Assembly: GCF_000193375.1 (NCBI RefSeq)
Contig: NC_015315.1
Coordinates: 1-64,000 of the forward strand
DNA: 64,000 nt
Reading direction: 5' to 3'
Origin: Thermoproteus uzoniensis 768-20
GTDB lineage: Archaea > Thermoproteota > Thermoprotei > Thermoproteales > Thermoproteaceae
This document shows positions 44,677 to 54,185 of this stretch, in pieces. The notes under the pieces were generated by a model. It searched no databases, was not told the origin of the DNA, and saw nothing but the letters and a program-made list of their open reading frames with translations. Each line of letters begins with the position of its first letter. Position 1 is the stretch's first letter. The translations under genes were made by a program, and so were the position numbers.

Positions 44677-46002
44677 CTATCCCTTGGGGCTCGCCCCCTT
44701 GCCCAGCGCCGACTCGAGCATGCGCTTCGCGGTGTAGTAGCGGCGGCAGTCGGGGCACATATAGAGCCACTCGGGGTCGCCCTTGATGCCCATCCTCCGC
44801 TTGACCGTCTCTATATGCCTCAACGTGTCGAAGGGCCTTCCGCAAGACTTGCACCTAACTACGTAGTCCACCGCCTTCTCCTCAACCTCGGGCGGGAGGG
44901 AGTCGTGTCTCCCTACCGCTATGGCCTTCTCGGGGCAGACCTCCTCGCAGTAGCCGCAACCGACGCACTTCAACGGGTTTAGAGTCAGCTTTATCGCGTC
45001 GCCTGTCCTGGAGACGTCGAAGGCCCTCTGGGGGCATTTGGCGAAGCAGACGCCGCAGAGCGAGCACTTGCTCGGATCCACGTCGACCCTATACATCTTG
45101 AGCGCCTGCGTCTTCCTGCCGGTGTAGGCGTCTCTGAACTTCGAGAGGACCTCCAGATAGTCCCTCCGCCGCGAGCCCGAGTAGGAGACGGCCTTGGGCG
45201 ACGTCCTCACGACTGCTCTATCCTCCTTCGACTCGATTTTCTCGAAGCCGAAGGCCTCGGCGACCTCCTCCACTACCTCGAGCCCCGCCTTGGCCCCAGC
45301 CGCCGGGCATTTGAGGTCGGGGCAGTACGCCTCCACCTCCCCCGCCGCGGCCGCCGCCTCTAGGACCCACTCGGGGCCCAGAGCTCCTATACACGGCAGT
45401 CTGTAGACGTATCTGCCCTCGGCGCTGGCCTCCGCCGACTTGTAGCAAGTGAAGACGACGCGGGACGTGCCGTGGAGCCTCGCCTTGGCCAACGCCGCCG
45501 CGATCTCCACGTCGTCGGCGCCGGGAGCCGAGAGGGCGCCCGTCGGGCACGAGGATATGCAGAGGCCGCACTCGGTGCACTTCGAGGGGTCTACCGAGAC
45601 CGACCTGTCGGCGAGCTTGAGGGCGCCCGTCGGGCAGACGTCGACGCACTCGGAGCAGCCGAACCTCGCCATGCAGAGCTCCGGCGACAGCTGGGGGACG
45701 GCCCTCTTGACGAAGATCTCGCCCCTCAACAAATCCCTCCTGGTGACCGCCTTGCTCGCCTCTAGGTGGAACTGTGCTCTCCTCGCCCTGAGCTGGGCCG
45801 CCGCGATCTCCACGGCAGAGGAGGCCCTAGCTACGTGGACCTCGAGGGGGTGGAGGCCCTTGGGGAGCTCCGGCGGCGCCTCGGCCTCCCTCAACACCAC
45901 CACTATCTGGGCGCCCGGGTTGTCCCTCGCGACCGCCTCGAGATCCTCCTTGGAGGGATCCTCGACGACTACTACCTTCCCGTCGTTACTGAGAATCCTC
46001 AT
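44677..46002 (-). CDS. Multi-cluster Fe-S protein of the molybdoenzyme operon
   Basis: 441 residues. Four ferredoxin-type motifs occur in pairs: CSECVDVCPTGAL and CTECGLCISSCPTGAL (about 120-155), and CSLCGVCFAKCPQRAF and CVGCGYCEEVCPEKAI (about 315-365). Between them is an MvhD/HdrA-like cysteine domain (FTCYKSAEA, RLPCIGALGPEWVLEAA, YCPDLKCPAAG). At the end is a rubredoxin-like zinc ribbon (CKSCGRPF with CPDCRRYY). It probably links the reductase to cytoplasmic electron carriers. ATG at 46002 overlaps the TorD gene by 17 bases. Confidence 0.85.
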   Translation of the reverse strand: MRILSNDGKVVVVEDPSKEDLEAVARDNPGAQIVVVLREAEAPPELPKGLHPLEVHVARASSAVEIAAAQLRARRAQFHLEASKAVTRRDLLRGEIFVKRAVPQLSPELCMARFGCSECVDVCPTGALKLADRSVSVDPSKCTECGLCISSCPTGALSAPGADDVEIAAALAKARLHGTSRVVFTCYKSAEASAEGRYVYRLPCIGALGPEWVLEAAAAAGEVEAYCPDLKCPAAGAKAGLEVVEEVAEAFGFEKIESKEDRAVVRTSPKAVSYSGSRRRDYLEVLSKFRDAYTGRKTQALKMYRVDVDPSKCSLCGVCFAKCPQRAFDVSRTGDAIKLTLNPLKCVGCGYCEEVCPEKAIAVGRHDSLPPEVEEKAVDYVVRCKSCGRPFDTLRHIETVKRRMGIKGDPEWLYMCPDCRRYYTAKRMLESALGKGASPKG

Positions 46003-46639
46003 CTTCGCTCATAATGATCTCGATTATATCTCTATCTTGGTTGAGGAATTCCCTTGTGAACAGAAGCGCCTTCCTCACGTACTCGGTCGAGGCCTGCTTC
46101 AAGGCCCTCCTCACGAAGACGGGGACCCACGTCAGTAGGTGGTTGGTCAAGAACCGGCTCTCCCCCTCCAGATATTTGAAGGGGTCGTCGGCCTCCTGCT
46201 CCTTGAAGGCCAGATAGGACATGAACGCCAGCTCCACCGCTATGTGGTCGGCCCTCAAGTCTCTGAACCCCTTCTCGAAGCCCGCGCCGTACTCTGCGTA
46301 GAACTTCTTCACCGCCTCCTCCACCGATAGGTCCAGGTAGCCGGTGTGGAGATAGCCCTCGAAGGGCGGCACGGCGTAGTCTATCCTAGTGAGGTCGACC
46401 TCTATGGGCGTGAGGTCGTCGTAGTCGTCCACCTTCTTGGCCAGATCCACCAAGGCGTCTAGGTGCTTGAAGTCGTATATCCGCGCCAGGGCCTTCCTCG
46501 CCGCCTCCACCGCCTCGAGCTTCGACGCCACGAGCTCCTGGAAGTCAGACAGCCTGTAGGGGTAGATGAAAACCGACGAGAGGAAGTCGTAGAGGACGGC
46601 GCGGAAAAAAGATATTTGTTTAGATAGTTGCAGGAGCAT
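45986..46639 (-). CDS. TorD/DmsD-type molybdoenzyme chaperone
   Basis: 217-residue all-helical protein of the TorD family. LSKQISFFRAVLYDFLSSVF with PYRLSDFQEL forms the N-terminal bundle. PPFEGYLHTGYLDLSVEEAV corresponds to the YxRLF/GP-type hinge. DHIAVELAFMSYLAFKEQEA is the C-terminal family signature (E-L-x-FMxxL). These chaperones bind the Tat leader of molybdoenzymes and hold them for cofactor loading. The ATG overlaps the upstream stop by one base (TAATG). Confidence 0.85.
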   Translation of the reverse strand: MLLQLSKQISFFRAVLYDFLSSVFIYPYRLSDFQELVASKLEAVEAARKALARIYDFKHLDALVDLAKKVDDYDDLTPIEVDLTRIDYAVPPFEGYLHTGYLDLSVEEAVKKFYAEYGAGFEKGFRDLRADHIAVELAFMSYLAFKEQEADDPFKYLEGESRFLTNHLLTWVPVFVRRALKQASTEYVRKALLFTREFLNQDRDIIEIIMSEDEDSQ

Positions 46640-47439
46640 TAGGTCCCCTCTCCGGTCGGCCCTCCTACCCCTCCTCCGCAGTGGCCTCCGGTCGGCTTGA
46701 CGCCCTTGAGCTTCGACAGTATCTTCGGCACGTCCGCGGCGCCGGTCCTCACGGCGAACTCCTCTTCCTTGGTCATTGAAGGCCACTGGTAATCGCGGCC
46801 CGCCACGTTGACGGGGGTGCCCGGCATTATGTAGAGGCTCGGCGGGTCGGTGCCGTACTCCGGCCCGAGCGGGACCGCGCCCCTCCTCTTGGCTTCTCTG
46901 TATATTATGCTGTTGGGGTCGTCCATGTCGCCGAATATCCTCGCGCCGGCGGGGCAGTTCCTGACGCACGGCGGTATCCTCTCGTACTCCGGCAGAGACT
47001 CGTCGTATATGCGGTCTATGGCCAGAGTGCACTTCTTCGACACGCCCTCCACGGGGTCGAAGGTTATGTTGCCGTAGGGGCACGCGTTCTCGCAGTACCT
47101 GCAGCCGATACACACGTCGTAGTTTATGACCACAACGCCGTCCTCCTTCCTCTTGAATATGGCGCCGGTGGGGCACACGGTGGTGCACGCCGGGTTCCTG
47201 CAGTGGAAGCAGCTTATCGGGACGCTGAAGGTCTTGGTGTTGGGGAACTCGCCGACCTCCACGTGCAACACGCGCAGGAAGAACACCGACCAAGGCGCCT
47301 TGCCGGGCTCCGGGCCCCACGGGTTCAGATCCGTCATCGGCCCGTAGCAGCCGCTGGAGTGCCACTCCTTGCAGGCCAGCATGCAGGCGGCGCATCCGAA
47401 GCATTTGCTCAGGTCCGTGAGGATGGCCAGCTGGACCAT
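46639..47439 (-). CDS. NrfC/DmsB-type four-cluster ferredoxin subunit
   Basis: 266 residues with four cysteine groups in DmsB order: CFGCAACMLACKEWH, CFHCRNPACTTVCPTGAIF, CIGCRYCENACPYGNITFD, and CVRNCPAGARIFGD with a nearby C from KKCTL. It carries electrons between the NrfD membrane subunit and the catalytic subunit. It has no signal of its own and is probably exported with the Tat-targeted subunit. ATG at 47439, two bases after the catalytic subunit's stop. Confidence 0.92.
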   Translation of the reverse strand: MVQLAILTDLSKCFGCAACMLACKEWHSSGCYGPMTDLNPWGPEPGKAPWSVFFLRVLHVEVGEFPNTKTFSVPISCFHCRNPACTTVCPTGAIFKRKEDGVVVINYDVCIGCRYCENACPYGNITFDPVEGVSKKCTLAIDRIYDESLPEYERIPPCVRNCPAGARIFGDMDDPNSIIYREAKRRGAVPLGPEYGTDPPSLYIMPGTPVNVAGRDYQWPSMTKEEEFAVRTGAADVPKILSKLKGVKPTGGHCGGGVGGPTGEGT

Positions 47440-47441
47440 GG

Positions 47442-50400
47442 CTACTCACCCACGGTTTTTCCCTTCTTCTTCGGCTGTAGCGCCGATTCGAAGCTGTAGC
47501 CCATGCTTCCCTCCACCGCCTGCTGGAACTGGTACCACGCCGAGTTCACCTGGTACCAGCCTATCCCCATCTCGCTCGGCTGCTTGTACGCGTTGTAGTT
47601 GAAGACGCCGATCGACCACGCCTCCTCGCCCACTATGAGCTTCGGCGGAGTCTTGAGGATGCTGTCGGCGTTGCCCCAGGCAGACTCGGGCTTGTCGTTG
47701 GCCACCCTCACGATCTTCACGCGGAGGTCTCCCCACGCTGTCTTTCCGCTGAACGGGTCCAAGTTCAGCGTCGGGTACTTGCCCTGCTGGACAGCCGCTA
47801 TGAGGCCGTCCACGGTGTACTGCGAGTTGGGGACGCCGCCGAGGCTCTCGGCCCTCGTGTAGATATATATGTCGTTGAACATGAAGCCCTTGGTGACCTC
47901 CAGCGAGTTCGGCGGTATGCCGAAGGCGCCGGCCCTCGCGTTCCTCGACTTCCAGTAGCCCACCACGCCGGGCGCTATGGCCTCCGTCAGCTTCACCTGT
48001 CCCCTCGCCACCTCCCCTCCTCTGCTGGTGAACTCCACCCAGTCGCCGTCCTTTATGCCGTACTGGGCGGCGGTCTTGGGGTTCATCCAGACCACCGAAT
48101 ACGGTATTATCTGCCTCAGCCACGGGTGGTGGTTCTCCCAAGTGTGGTAGTACCACGGCGTCGTCTTCCTGTTTATGGTGGCTATGGGGTACTGATCCAG
48201 CGGCGATCCGTCCGGGGTCTGCCACTCGAGCGGCGGGTACCAGGCGGGTATGGGGTTGTAGGTCAACTTGATTATCTTCGCCACGTTGGTGCCCCACCAG
48301 TCGTCGGGCGGCGACGCGTTCTTCCGGGCTAGGTCGAGGTACTTGGGGTCCTTCGTCTTTTCGTACATGTAGTAGTAGTAGGCGTTGTAGCCCTTCCAGA
48401 GCTTGTAGGCCGCCAGCTTGTACTTCTGGATTATCTCGGAGTACAGCTGTATGATCACCGGCTTGGCGTACGGCATCATGCCGACGCTGACGGCCCACTC
48501 CAGATAGCCCTTGTTGACGTGGCGGAAGTACCTTATCTCCAGCGGTAGCTCGTAGTAGCCGAAGGCGTGTCCGACGGTCTGCGTGCCCGGGTTGACGCCG
48601 GGCGGGTACTTGCCGTTGGTCACCGGGATCTTCTGAGGCGGCGGGTACGTCTTCTGGCTTGAGTAGTTCCCGGCGGGTATGAAGCCAGGGTAGACGTACA
48701 TCTTTATCTGGTCGGGGTTTGGCTCGCCCTTGCAACAGGAAGTCCCTCCTTTGCCTCTCGCCATGTAGAGCACGCCGACGCCCGGCGCTATCTGGAACTT
48801 CCACAGCCAGTCGTACATCTTGTTGGGGTACATGGGGTTGCCGTTCTGGTCCAGGAAGCCCGGCAGGCCCAGCTTCTCGCCCAGTATTATCTCGCCGTCG
48901 CTCCACGGTATGACTTCCTTGAACAGCGGAGGCAAGATGGGCCACTCTATATTGTCGGCGGGGCCGTAGGTGGCGCTCGTCGGCCTGTCCAGCAGGCTGT
49001 GCTCGCCGTAGCGCTCGAAGAACGTGGTGTCGGGTATCACCAAGTCGACGCAGGGGACAGACCCGCCGTAGAACGTGTCGACTATCGCCACGAACGGTAT
49101 CCTGTACCTCCCGTCGGAGTCCCTCATCCTCAATAGGCCGAGGTCCTTGTCTATGTCGTATGCGTTGTCCCAGTAGGGGTTGGTTATGTGCCAGAGCAAG
49201 AACTCGACCCTGTACGGCCACTCGAGGCCTGCGTCTATGTTGACCGCGGTCCACACTCTGTGTAGGGCCAACGGGAACTCCCAGCTGAACGCCCTGTCTA
49301 TCAGCAACGGGTGCCCGTTGTCGTCGACGACGACGTTGTCGGGCGTGTAGTTGATGACCTTAGTCGTCACCTGTATCGCCTTGGGGTACGGCACCTTGTA
49401 GACGTGCGTGACCTGGACAGTCCCGTCGTTGAGTATCCTCTCGGTTATCATAGTGCCCCCTATGGCGCCTATCAGCTTCTCGCCGTTGGGCCCTGTGAAC
49501 AGCGACGGGTTGGCCGCGTAGTCGTCGGCCGTCACCCTCATCCTGGGATCGGGCGGCGTTATGTAGGGAGGCCAGTAGTCGCCGTCGGGTATGGGCCACG
49601 GCGCGGGCGGCTTGTACATCCAGCCGCCGGGCGCGTCCACGGCTCCGACCAGCGCCAGGAGCAGGGCGAAGGCGCGGGTTGTCTGGAAGCCGTTGGAGTG
49701 GGCCGATATGCCTCTCATTATGTAGACGGAGAACGGCGTGCCGATGAAGTAGTCGTGCTGTCTGCCCAAATAGTCGGTCCACTTAGCCGGCACCACGACC
49801 CTCCCGTTGTTAAGTAGGTCGATGATCTTCTGGGCGAGCTCCCTTATCTTGTAGGCAGGCGGGGTGCCCCACTTGGCCTCTATGTTCTCCGGCGCGTAGT
49901 CGGGCTTCATGGCCTCCTCCTCTATCAACGTAAACACAGTCCTGACGTTTACCGTCACCGTCTCCGCCGTGTCGGGCCCCTTCGGCACGGTGACGGTGCC
50001 GCGGTACTCCAGCACGGGCGACACGCCGTTCTGCCAAGGCACGTCGGTGAACGGGTATATGTTGCCGTCGGAGCCCATCACGGCGGGGACCCAGTCGCCG
50101 TTCTTGTTCTTGACTCTCAAGAACAGCCCGGTGTTGGGGGCCTGCGGCGGATCCACGGAGCCGTCGGGGTTCGTTATCACGAGCCACGGGGCATTGGTGT
50201 ACCACTTGAGGTACTCCTCGTCTATGGCCTTAACCCCGTTCTTCCACGCGCTGATGAGGAGCTGTATGACGGACCAGACCACCAGCCCGTCGGTGCCCGG
50301 CATGACGGGTATCCACTCGTCGGAGACCTGTCCGAAGTTGCCGATCCTCTCCGGCGACATGTATATGATCTCGCCTCCTCTGTCCTTCACCTTGGTGATC

Positions 50401-51155
50401 TCCCTCCTTATTATGGTCGGGAAGTGGTCTTGGGTGACTCCGGCGAGGATCAAGAGCTTTATATATCTGCTGTCCCACCCGCCGTACTCCCACCAGGTGC
50501 CGCCCAGTATGTACGAGCCTCCCGACGCAACGTTAGTGGCGCAGAACCCTCCGTGGCCTGCCTGGTTAGGCGAACCGAACATGGCGGCGAACCAGGTGTT
50601 CTCGGCCGGGTTGTACTGGTCTCTGCCGGTATAGTAGACGAACTTCTCGGGGCAACATTGGTTTATCTTCTTCATGCCGAGGAAGCCGTACTTCCAGCCC
50701 CTCTCCTTCAATATCGCCGCGTCGTCGCCGTTGACCAATATGTCCAGCATGTCGTTGTACGTGATCTCTATGAAGTTGCCCTCGCACCTCTCGCTGTTGG
50801 GCACCCTCAACAGCGGCGATCTCAGACGGGCGGGGCTGAGGTAGTGGAGCATGGTGGACGCGCCTATGGGGCACGTCCCGCCCTCGTTTCTGGTGTAGAT
50901 GGAGCCGGTTATGAACCTCGGCAACTTGTTGGGGCTTATGGTCACCTGCACGTTGCACCTGCCGAGGCAGCCGTAGCAGGTAGTGAAGGCCACCACGTCG
51001 CCGGTCGTCGCCTCCAGCTTTGCCCCCTCCTTGAAGACCTTGCCGAATATGAACTGCTCCTTGCTGACGGTCGCGGCTACGGCGACGGCAGTGCCGGTTA
51101 CTGCGGCGAGCTTGAGGAAGTCCCTCCTAGTGAGCTTGGGGCTTACGACCACCAT
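47442..51155 (-). CDS. Tat-exported molybdopterin oxidoreductase, DMSO reductase family
   Basis: About 1237 residues. A twin-arginine leader (KLTRRDFLKLAAVTG) is followed by a 4Fe-4S site (CYGCLGRCNV and later GGTCPIGA). GSPNQAGHGGFCATN around residue 200 is the region that supplies the molybdenum ligand, with cysteine likely. C-terminal blocks QIIPYSVVWMNPKTAAQYGI and DGDWVEFTSRGGEVARGQV form the molydopterin-binding cap. Length and layout fit the tetrathionate/arsenate/polysulfide/sulfite-enzyme part of the family; the substrate is not decidable. ATG at 51155 is preferred to a GTG three codons earlier. Confidence 0.9.
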   Translation of the reverse strand: MVVVSPKLTRRDFLKLAAVTGTAVAVAATVSKEQFIFGKVFKEGAKLEATTGDVVAFTTCYGCLGRCNVQVTISPNKLPRFITGSIYTRNEGGTCPIGASTMLHYLSPARLRSPLLRVPNSERCEGNFIEITYNDMLDILVNGDDAAILKERGWKYGFLGMKKINQCCPEKFVYYTGRDQYNPAENTWFAAMFGSPNQAGHGGFCATNVASGGSYILGGTWWEYGGWDSRYIKLLILAGVTQDHFPTIIRREITKVKDRGGEIIYMSPERIGNFGQVSDEWIPVMPGTDGLVVWSVIQLLISAWKNGVKAIDEEYLKWYTNAPWLVITNPDGSVDPPQAPNTGLFLRVKNKNGDWVPAVMGSDGNIYPFTDVPWQNGVSPVLEYRGTVTVPKGPDTAETVTVNVRTVFTLIEEEAMKPDYAPENIEAKWGTPPAYKIRELAQKIIDLLNNGRVVVPAKWTDYLGRQHDYFIGTPFSVYIMRGISAHSNGFQTTRAFALLLALVGAVDAPGGWMYKPPAPWPIPDGDYWPPYITPPDPRMRVTADDYAANPSLFTGPNGEKLIGAIGGTMITERILNDGTVQVTHVYKVPYPKAIQVTTKVINYTPDNVVVDDNGHPLLIDRAFSWEFPLALHRVWTAVNIDAGLEWPYRVEFLLWHITNPYWDNAYDIDKDLGLLRMRDSDGRYRIPFVAIVDTFYGGSVPCVDLVIPDTTFFERYGEHSLLDRPTSATYGPADNIEWPILPPLFKEVIPWSDGEIILGEKLGLPGFLDQNGNPMYPNKMYDWLWKFQIAPGVGVLYMARGKGGTSCCKGEPNPDQIKMYVYPGFIPAGNYSSQKTYPPPQKIPVTNGKYPPGVNPGTQTVGHAFGYYELPLEIRYFRHVNKGYLEWAVSVGMMPYAKPVIIQLYSEIIQKYKLAAYKLWKGYNAYYYYMYEKTKDPKYLDLARKNASPPDDWWGTNVAKIIKLTYNPIPAWYPPLEWQTPDGSPLDQYPIATINRKTTPWYYHTWENHHPWLRQIIPYSVVWMNPKTAAQYGIKDGDWVEFTSRGGEVARGQVKLTEAIAPGVVGYWKSRNARAGAFGIPPNSLEVTKGFMFNDIYIYTRAESLGGVPNSQYTVDGLIAAVQQGKYPTLNLDPFSGKTAWGDLRVKIVRVANDKPESAWGNADSILKTPPKLIVGEEAWSIGVFNYNAYKQPSEMGIGWYQVNSAWYQFQQAVEGSMGYSFESALQPKKKGKTVGE

Positions 51156-52147
51156 GGCCCCCACTGGCTAGTTGCTTGCAGTAGTGGGGTGAACGGGTGG
51201 TAGTAGTAGGCAGTCGCTATGACTATGTACCTGAGCGTGTAGCCGCCGATCATAACTGCTAGGAATATGACCGGTATGGCATACGCGGCGAACTTCCCCA
51301 GCGGGTCCGTCCTCATTAGGGCTATCTCGAGGAGCAGAGGTATCGCTATGCCGAGCGTCACGACGAAGCCCCAGAAGTACGGCGCGTAGTCCTGGAACAG
51401 TAGCTGGGTCAGCGGTATTTCGGCCTCGACGTGGTTGGAGAAGGCGACGCTGAGGAACAGCGCCCACGCGAAGGCCTCGAAGACCACGGCGAGGAGGTCT
51501 ATCCAGCTCAGCTCGTGGAGGAAATGCCTCAGCTTGGCTATGTCGGACCCCCTCTCCAACTTGACGAATCTGCCCAGCAACAACATGAACGCCGCGCCGT
51601 AGCCCAAGCCCGACGAGAGCCAGAGCAGGGGCAGAGAGCCGTTCCACCAATATGACTTCCCTCCGGCGGCGGCGAAGAGGTAGGCCGTGTAGACGGTGGC
51701 CAATACAGCGTTTATCATTATGAGGTAGTACAGGGCGTTCAGGAACGCGGGGCTCTGGAGAGGCTTGATGAATGTGGAGCCAAGGTAGAGCAGCCCCCAG
51801 AGGAACATGCCTCCCAGGAACATGACGCCCCAGTCCATCCAGGATTGGGCGAGCCTGCCGTTGACCCACCCTATGAAGATTATGTTGCCCGCCCTAGACG
51901 GGACTCCCAGATCTATGACGAAGAACACCAACGCGACTATTATGAAGAGCCAGCCGGCGATCATCCCGTAGCGCGTGGCTATGCCCTTTATCTTCCTCGC
52001 CTCGTAGAACGCCGACAGCAACATGGTCATGGCGCCAAGCGCAGTCATGAACACGGCGACCGCGATCCTCCACCCCCATATCATCTCGAAGTCGGGCGGC
52101 ATATAGGGGCCCCAGCCGTTCCAGCTCACAGGCCAGGGATTTGACAT
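51143..52147 (-). CDS. NrfD/PsrC-type membrane quinol subunit
   Basis: 334 residues with eight to nine membrane segments and no cofactor motifs, the NrfD family pattern. The start PWPVSWNGWGPYMPPDFEMIWGW leads to helix 1, and IDLGVPSRAGNIIFIGWVNGRL is the conserved loop after helix 2. It exchanges electrons with the quinone pool. First gene of the reductase operon; its end overlaps the catalytic subunit start by 13-22 bases. Confidence 0.9.
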   Translation of the reverse strand: MSNPWPVSWNGWGPYMPPDFEMIWGWRIAVAVFMTALGAMTMLLSAFYEARKIKGIATRYGMIAGWLFIIVALVFFVIDLGVPSRAGNIIFIGWVNGRLAQSWMDWGVMFLGGMFLWGLLYLGSTFIKPLQSPAFLNALYYLIMINAVLATVYTAYLFAAAGGKSYWWNGSLPLLWLSSGLGYGAAFMLLLGRFVKLERGSDIAKLRHFLHELSWIDLLAVVFEAFAWALFLSVAFSNHVEAEIPLTQLLFQDYAPYFWGFVVTLGIAIPLLLEIALMRTDPLGKFAAYAIPVIFLAVMIGGYTLRYIVIATAYYYHPFTPLLQATSQWGPWWS

Positions 52148-52213
52148 GAGAGGTTGACGCAGGCCCTAAGTTAAGCCTTGCTTTCAGCCGCCGAAAAAAG
52201 CCGGGGGGCCCTC

Positions 52214-52960
52214 TCAAGCGCCGCCGGCAGTTTTTTCGTCTTTTTGAAAAATTTGGCGGATGATCTGCGCCACCAGGGCTCTGCCGGCCTCGCACTTGAG
52301 GCTGAGAGTGTAGCCGTAGACCTTGCAGTGGGCGGCGAGGGCCGTCAGCCTCGCGCCGTATTCGCCGTGCGGCATCAAGACGACTCTACAGCCGTCGGGG
52401 AGCCTCACCGAGGGGAAGAACTCGAGGATGGCCCTCGCTATTACTCTCTCCGCCTTCCTCACCATCTCGGGAGGGACGGAGAGGTGTTGGGCTATGGCCG
52501 ACACCACGTCGTTGCCGAACTTGGGAGGCAACAAGACCTGGACCGTCCTGCCGAAGTCGTCGGCGCAGAACCCCAGAGGGGGCCTCCCGAGCCTCCTCAG
52601 ACCTATCAAGACGAGCCTCACGTAGGCCTCTACCTCCTCGTCTGCCAGATCGGCTACGCCCCAGTCCTCCTTCAGCCTCCTGATGGCGGCCCTCAGCACG
52701 TGGTCGGGCGCCCCCTGCTCTATAGCTACCGCCGCGACGTAGAAGGCGCCTTTGGGAGTTATGGCGTAGGCGCCTCTCCCGAGCTTCAAGACGAGGCCCA
52801 TGCGGGACATCTCGACTATCTTCCTATACGCCGTGGCTATGCTAACCCCCGTCTCCCGCGATATGTTATATAGCGATATGTGCGCGACTCTCGACCTGCT
52901 ATATAACAAGAGCAGTGAGATCAAAACCGAGAGGCTCGTGGCGTCCAGATGCAAGCCCAT
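52214..52960 (-). CDS. Winged-helix transcriptional regulator linked to the reductase operon
   Basis: 248 residues. The N-terminal HTH (ISLYNISRETGVSIATAYRKI with EMSRMGLVLKLGRGAYAIT as the wing) spans residues about 28-70. A helical/alpha-beta C-terminal domain of unknown type contains CADDFGRTVQVLLPPKFGND and cysteines at the end (HCKVYGYTLSLKCEAG) that could sense metal or redox state (inference). It lies 66 bases upstream of the NrfD gene on the same strand, so it probably controls, and may be co-transcribed with, the reductase operon. Confidence 0.75.
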   Translation of the reverse strand: MGLHLDATSLSVLISLLLLYSRSRVAHISLYNISRETGVSIATAYRKIVEMSRMGLVLKLGRGAYAITPKGAFYVAAVAIEQGAPDHVLRAAIRRLKEDWGVADLADEEVEAYVRLVLIGLRRLGRPPLGFCADDFGRTVQVLLPPKFGNDVVSAIAQHLSVPPEMVRKAERVIARAILEFFPSVRLPDGCRVVLMPHGEYGARLTALAAHCKVYGYTLSLKCEAGRALVAQIIRQIFQKDEKTAGGA

Positions 52961-53191
52961 GAAGTGGAGATGGAAGTGCTATAAATATTCCATCAGTTTA
53001 TATTTATATGCAAATTATTTATATTTTTAGAGTAGCAATGATGTTATATGTATTATAATATTCATTAAGTAGTTTTAATTTATTTATTATAATGAACAAT
53101 TATGAAGTATTATAGTTTTACTAATTATTCTCGATCGCCATGTACATAGCCGGAAGCCAGGGCCTATAAATATACGTGGTTCCCGGCCTCC
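52961..53191. promoter_or_regulatory. A+T-rich divergent promoter region
   Basis: A strongly A+T-rich tract (about 52980-53130) between the leftward regulator/reductase operon and the rightward MBL gene. Several TATA-like sites occur on both strands. The rightward one that decides a start is TATAAATA at 53165-53172, 20-27 bases before the ATG at 53192. I see no clear inverted-repeat operator. Confidence 0.55.
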
Positions 53192-54142
53192 ATGGACCGA
53201 GTCAAGGTGCCTCTTCCCGGGATGGAGCTTGGCCACGTAAACGCCTACGTGTTGAGGTGCGGCGACGGGTACGCCCTCGTCGACGTGGGGATAGCGACCT
53301 ACGACGCGGCGGTGGGGCTCTTGAGGGGTTTGAGGGAGCTCGGCGTGAGGCCTTGGGAGATAACCAGAGTCTTCGTGACTCACTTCCACGCCGACCACTC
53401 GACTCTCCTCTCCCTCCTCTCTCAGATAGCCCCGGCGGAGTACTACATAGGCGAGGCCGAGTTCAGACACGTGGCCTCGGACTTCGACAGGTTCCTGTCG
53501 GAGCTGTTCTCGGAATATCTCCGGCAGGGCGTGCCCAAGGACCTGGTGGAGGGGGCCCAGAAGGTGGCCCCCATGGTTAGGTTCAAGAAGGCGTTTGAGG
53601 AGATCTGGGGCCTTCCCTGGAGGCTGGTGAGGGACGGCGAGGGGCTTCCCTGCGGATTGAGGGCGCTCTGGACGCCGGGCCACACGCCGGGGCACATAGT
53701 CTATGTGGGGGACGGATTCGCCTTTACGGGGGACCACATACTGCCCAAGATCACGCCCAACATATCCTACTGGTACAAGATAGAGGGCTACGACCCCTTG
53801 GGGGAGTATCTGAGGAGCCTTTCTAAATCCAGGGGGCTCGGCCTGGGCTATCCCGCCCACGGGGAGCCCATAGCCGACCTCGACGGGAGGATACGGGAGA
53901 TAGAGAGGCACCACGAGGAGAGGCTGGCCGAGATAGAGGCCATACTCGCCGAGGGCCCCATGACCGCCTTCGAGGTGGCGAGGAGAGTCCGCTGGGATAT
54001 AGGCCCCTTCGACGGCCTCGACGTATACAACAAGTTCTTCGCGGTGGGCGAGGCTCTGTCCCACTTGGTCCATCTAGAGTTCGTGGGCAGGGCGGAGTCT
54101 AGGGAGGCGAACGGCGTGGTCTACTGGCGTAGGGCGGCCTAG
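53192..54142 (+). CDS. Metallo-beta-lactamase-fold hydrolase with C-terminal winged-helix-like extension
   Basis: 316 residues. Zinc motif VFVTHFHADHSTLLS (about 66-80), LWTPGHTPGHIVY and FTGDHILPKITPN, then YPAHGEPI, the layout of the LACTB2/hydroxyacyl hydrolase group. The last 75 residues (IERHHEERLAEIEAILAEGP, MTAFEVARRVRW) match the C-terminal helical domain of LACTB2-like proteins, some of which are nucleases. Leaderless start after a good TATA box. Monocistronic. Confidence 0.87.
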   Translation: MDRVKVPLPGMELGHVNAYVLRCGDGYALVDVGIATYDAAVGLLRGLRELGVRPWEITRVFVTHFHADHSTLLSLLSQIAPAEYYIGEAEFRHVASDFDRFLSELFSEYLRQGVPKDLVEGAQKVAPMVRFKKAFEEIWGLPWRLVRDGEGLPCGLRALWTPGHTPGHIVYVGDGFAFTGDHILPKITPNISYWYKIEGYDPLGEYLRSLSKSRGLGLGYPAHGEPIADLDGRIREIERHHEERLAEIEAILAEGPMTAFEVARRVRWDIGPFDGLDVYNKFFAVGEALSHLVHLEFVGRAESREANGVVYWRRAA

Positions 54143-54185
54143 CTGTAACTAGTTAGGTTTTTAAGCTACTAGAAATACAAACTAT

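Noticed and set aside
45986-47449. 487-residue leftward frame covering the TorD gene
   Set aside because: Only the last 217 residues are TorD. The N-terminal 270 are an out-of-frame reading of the ferredoxin-subunit gene.
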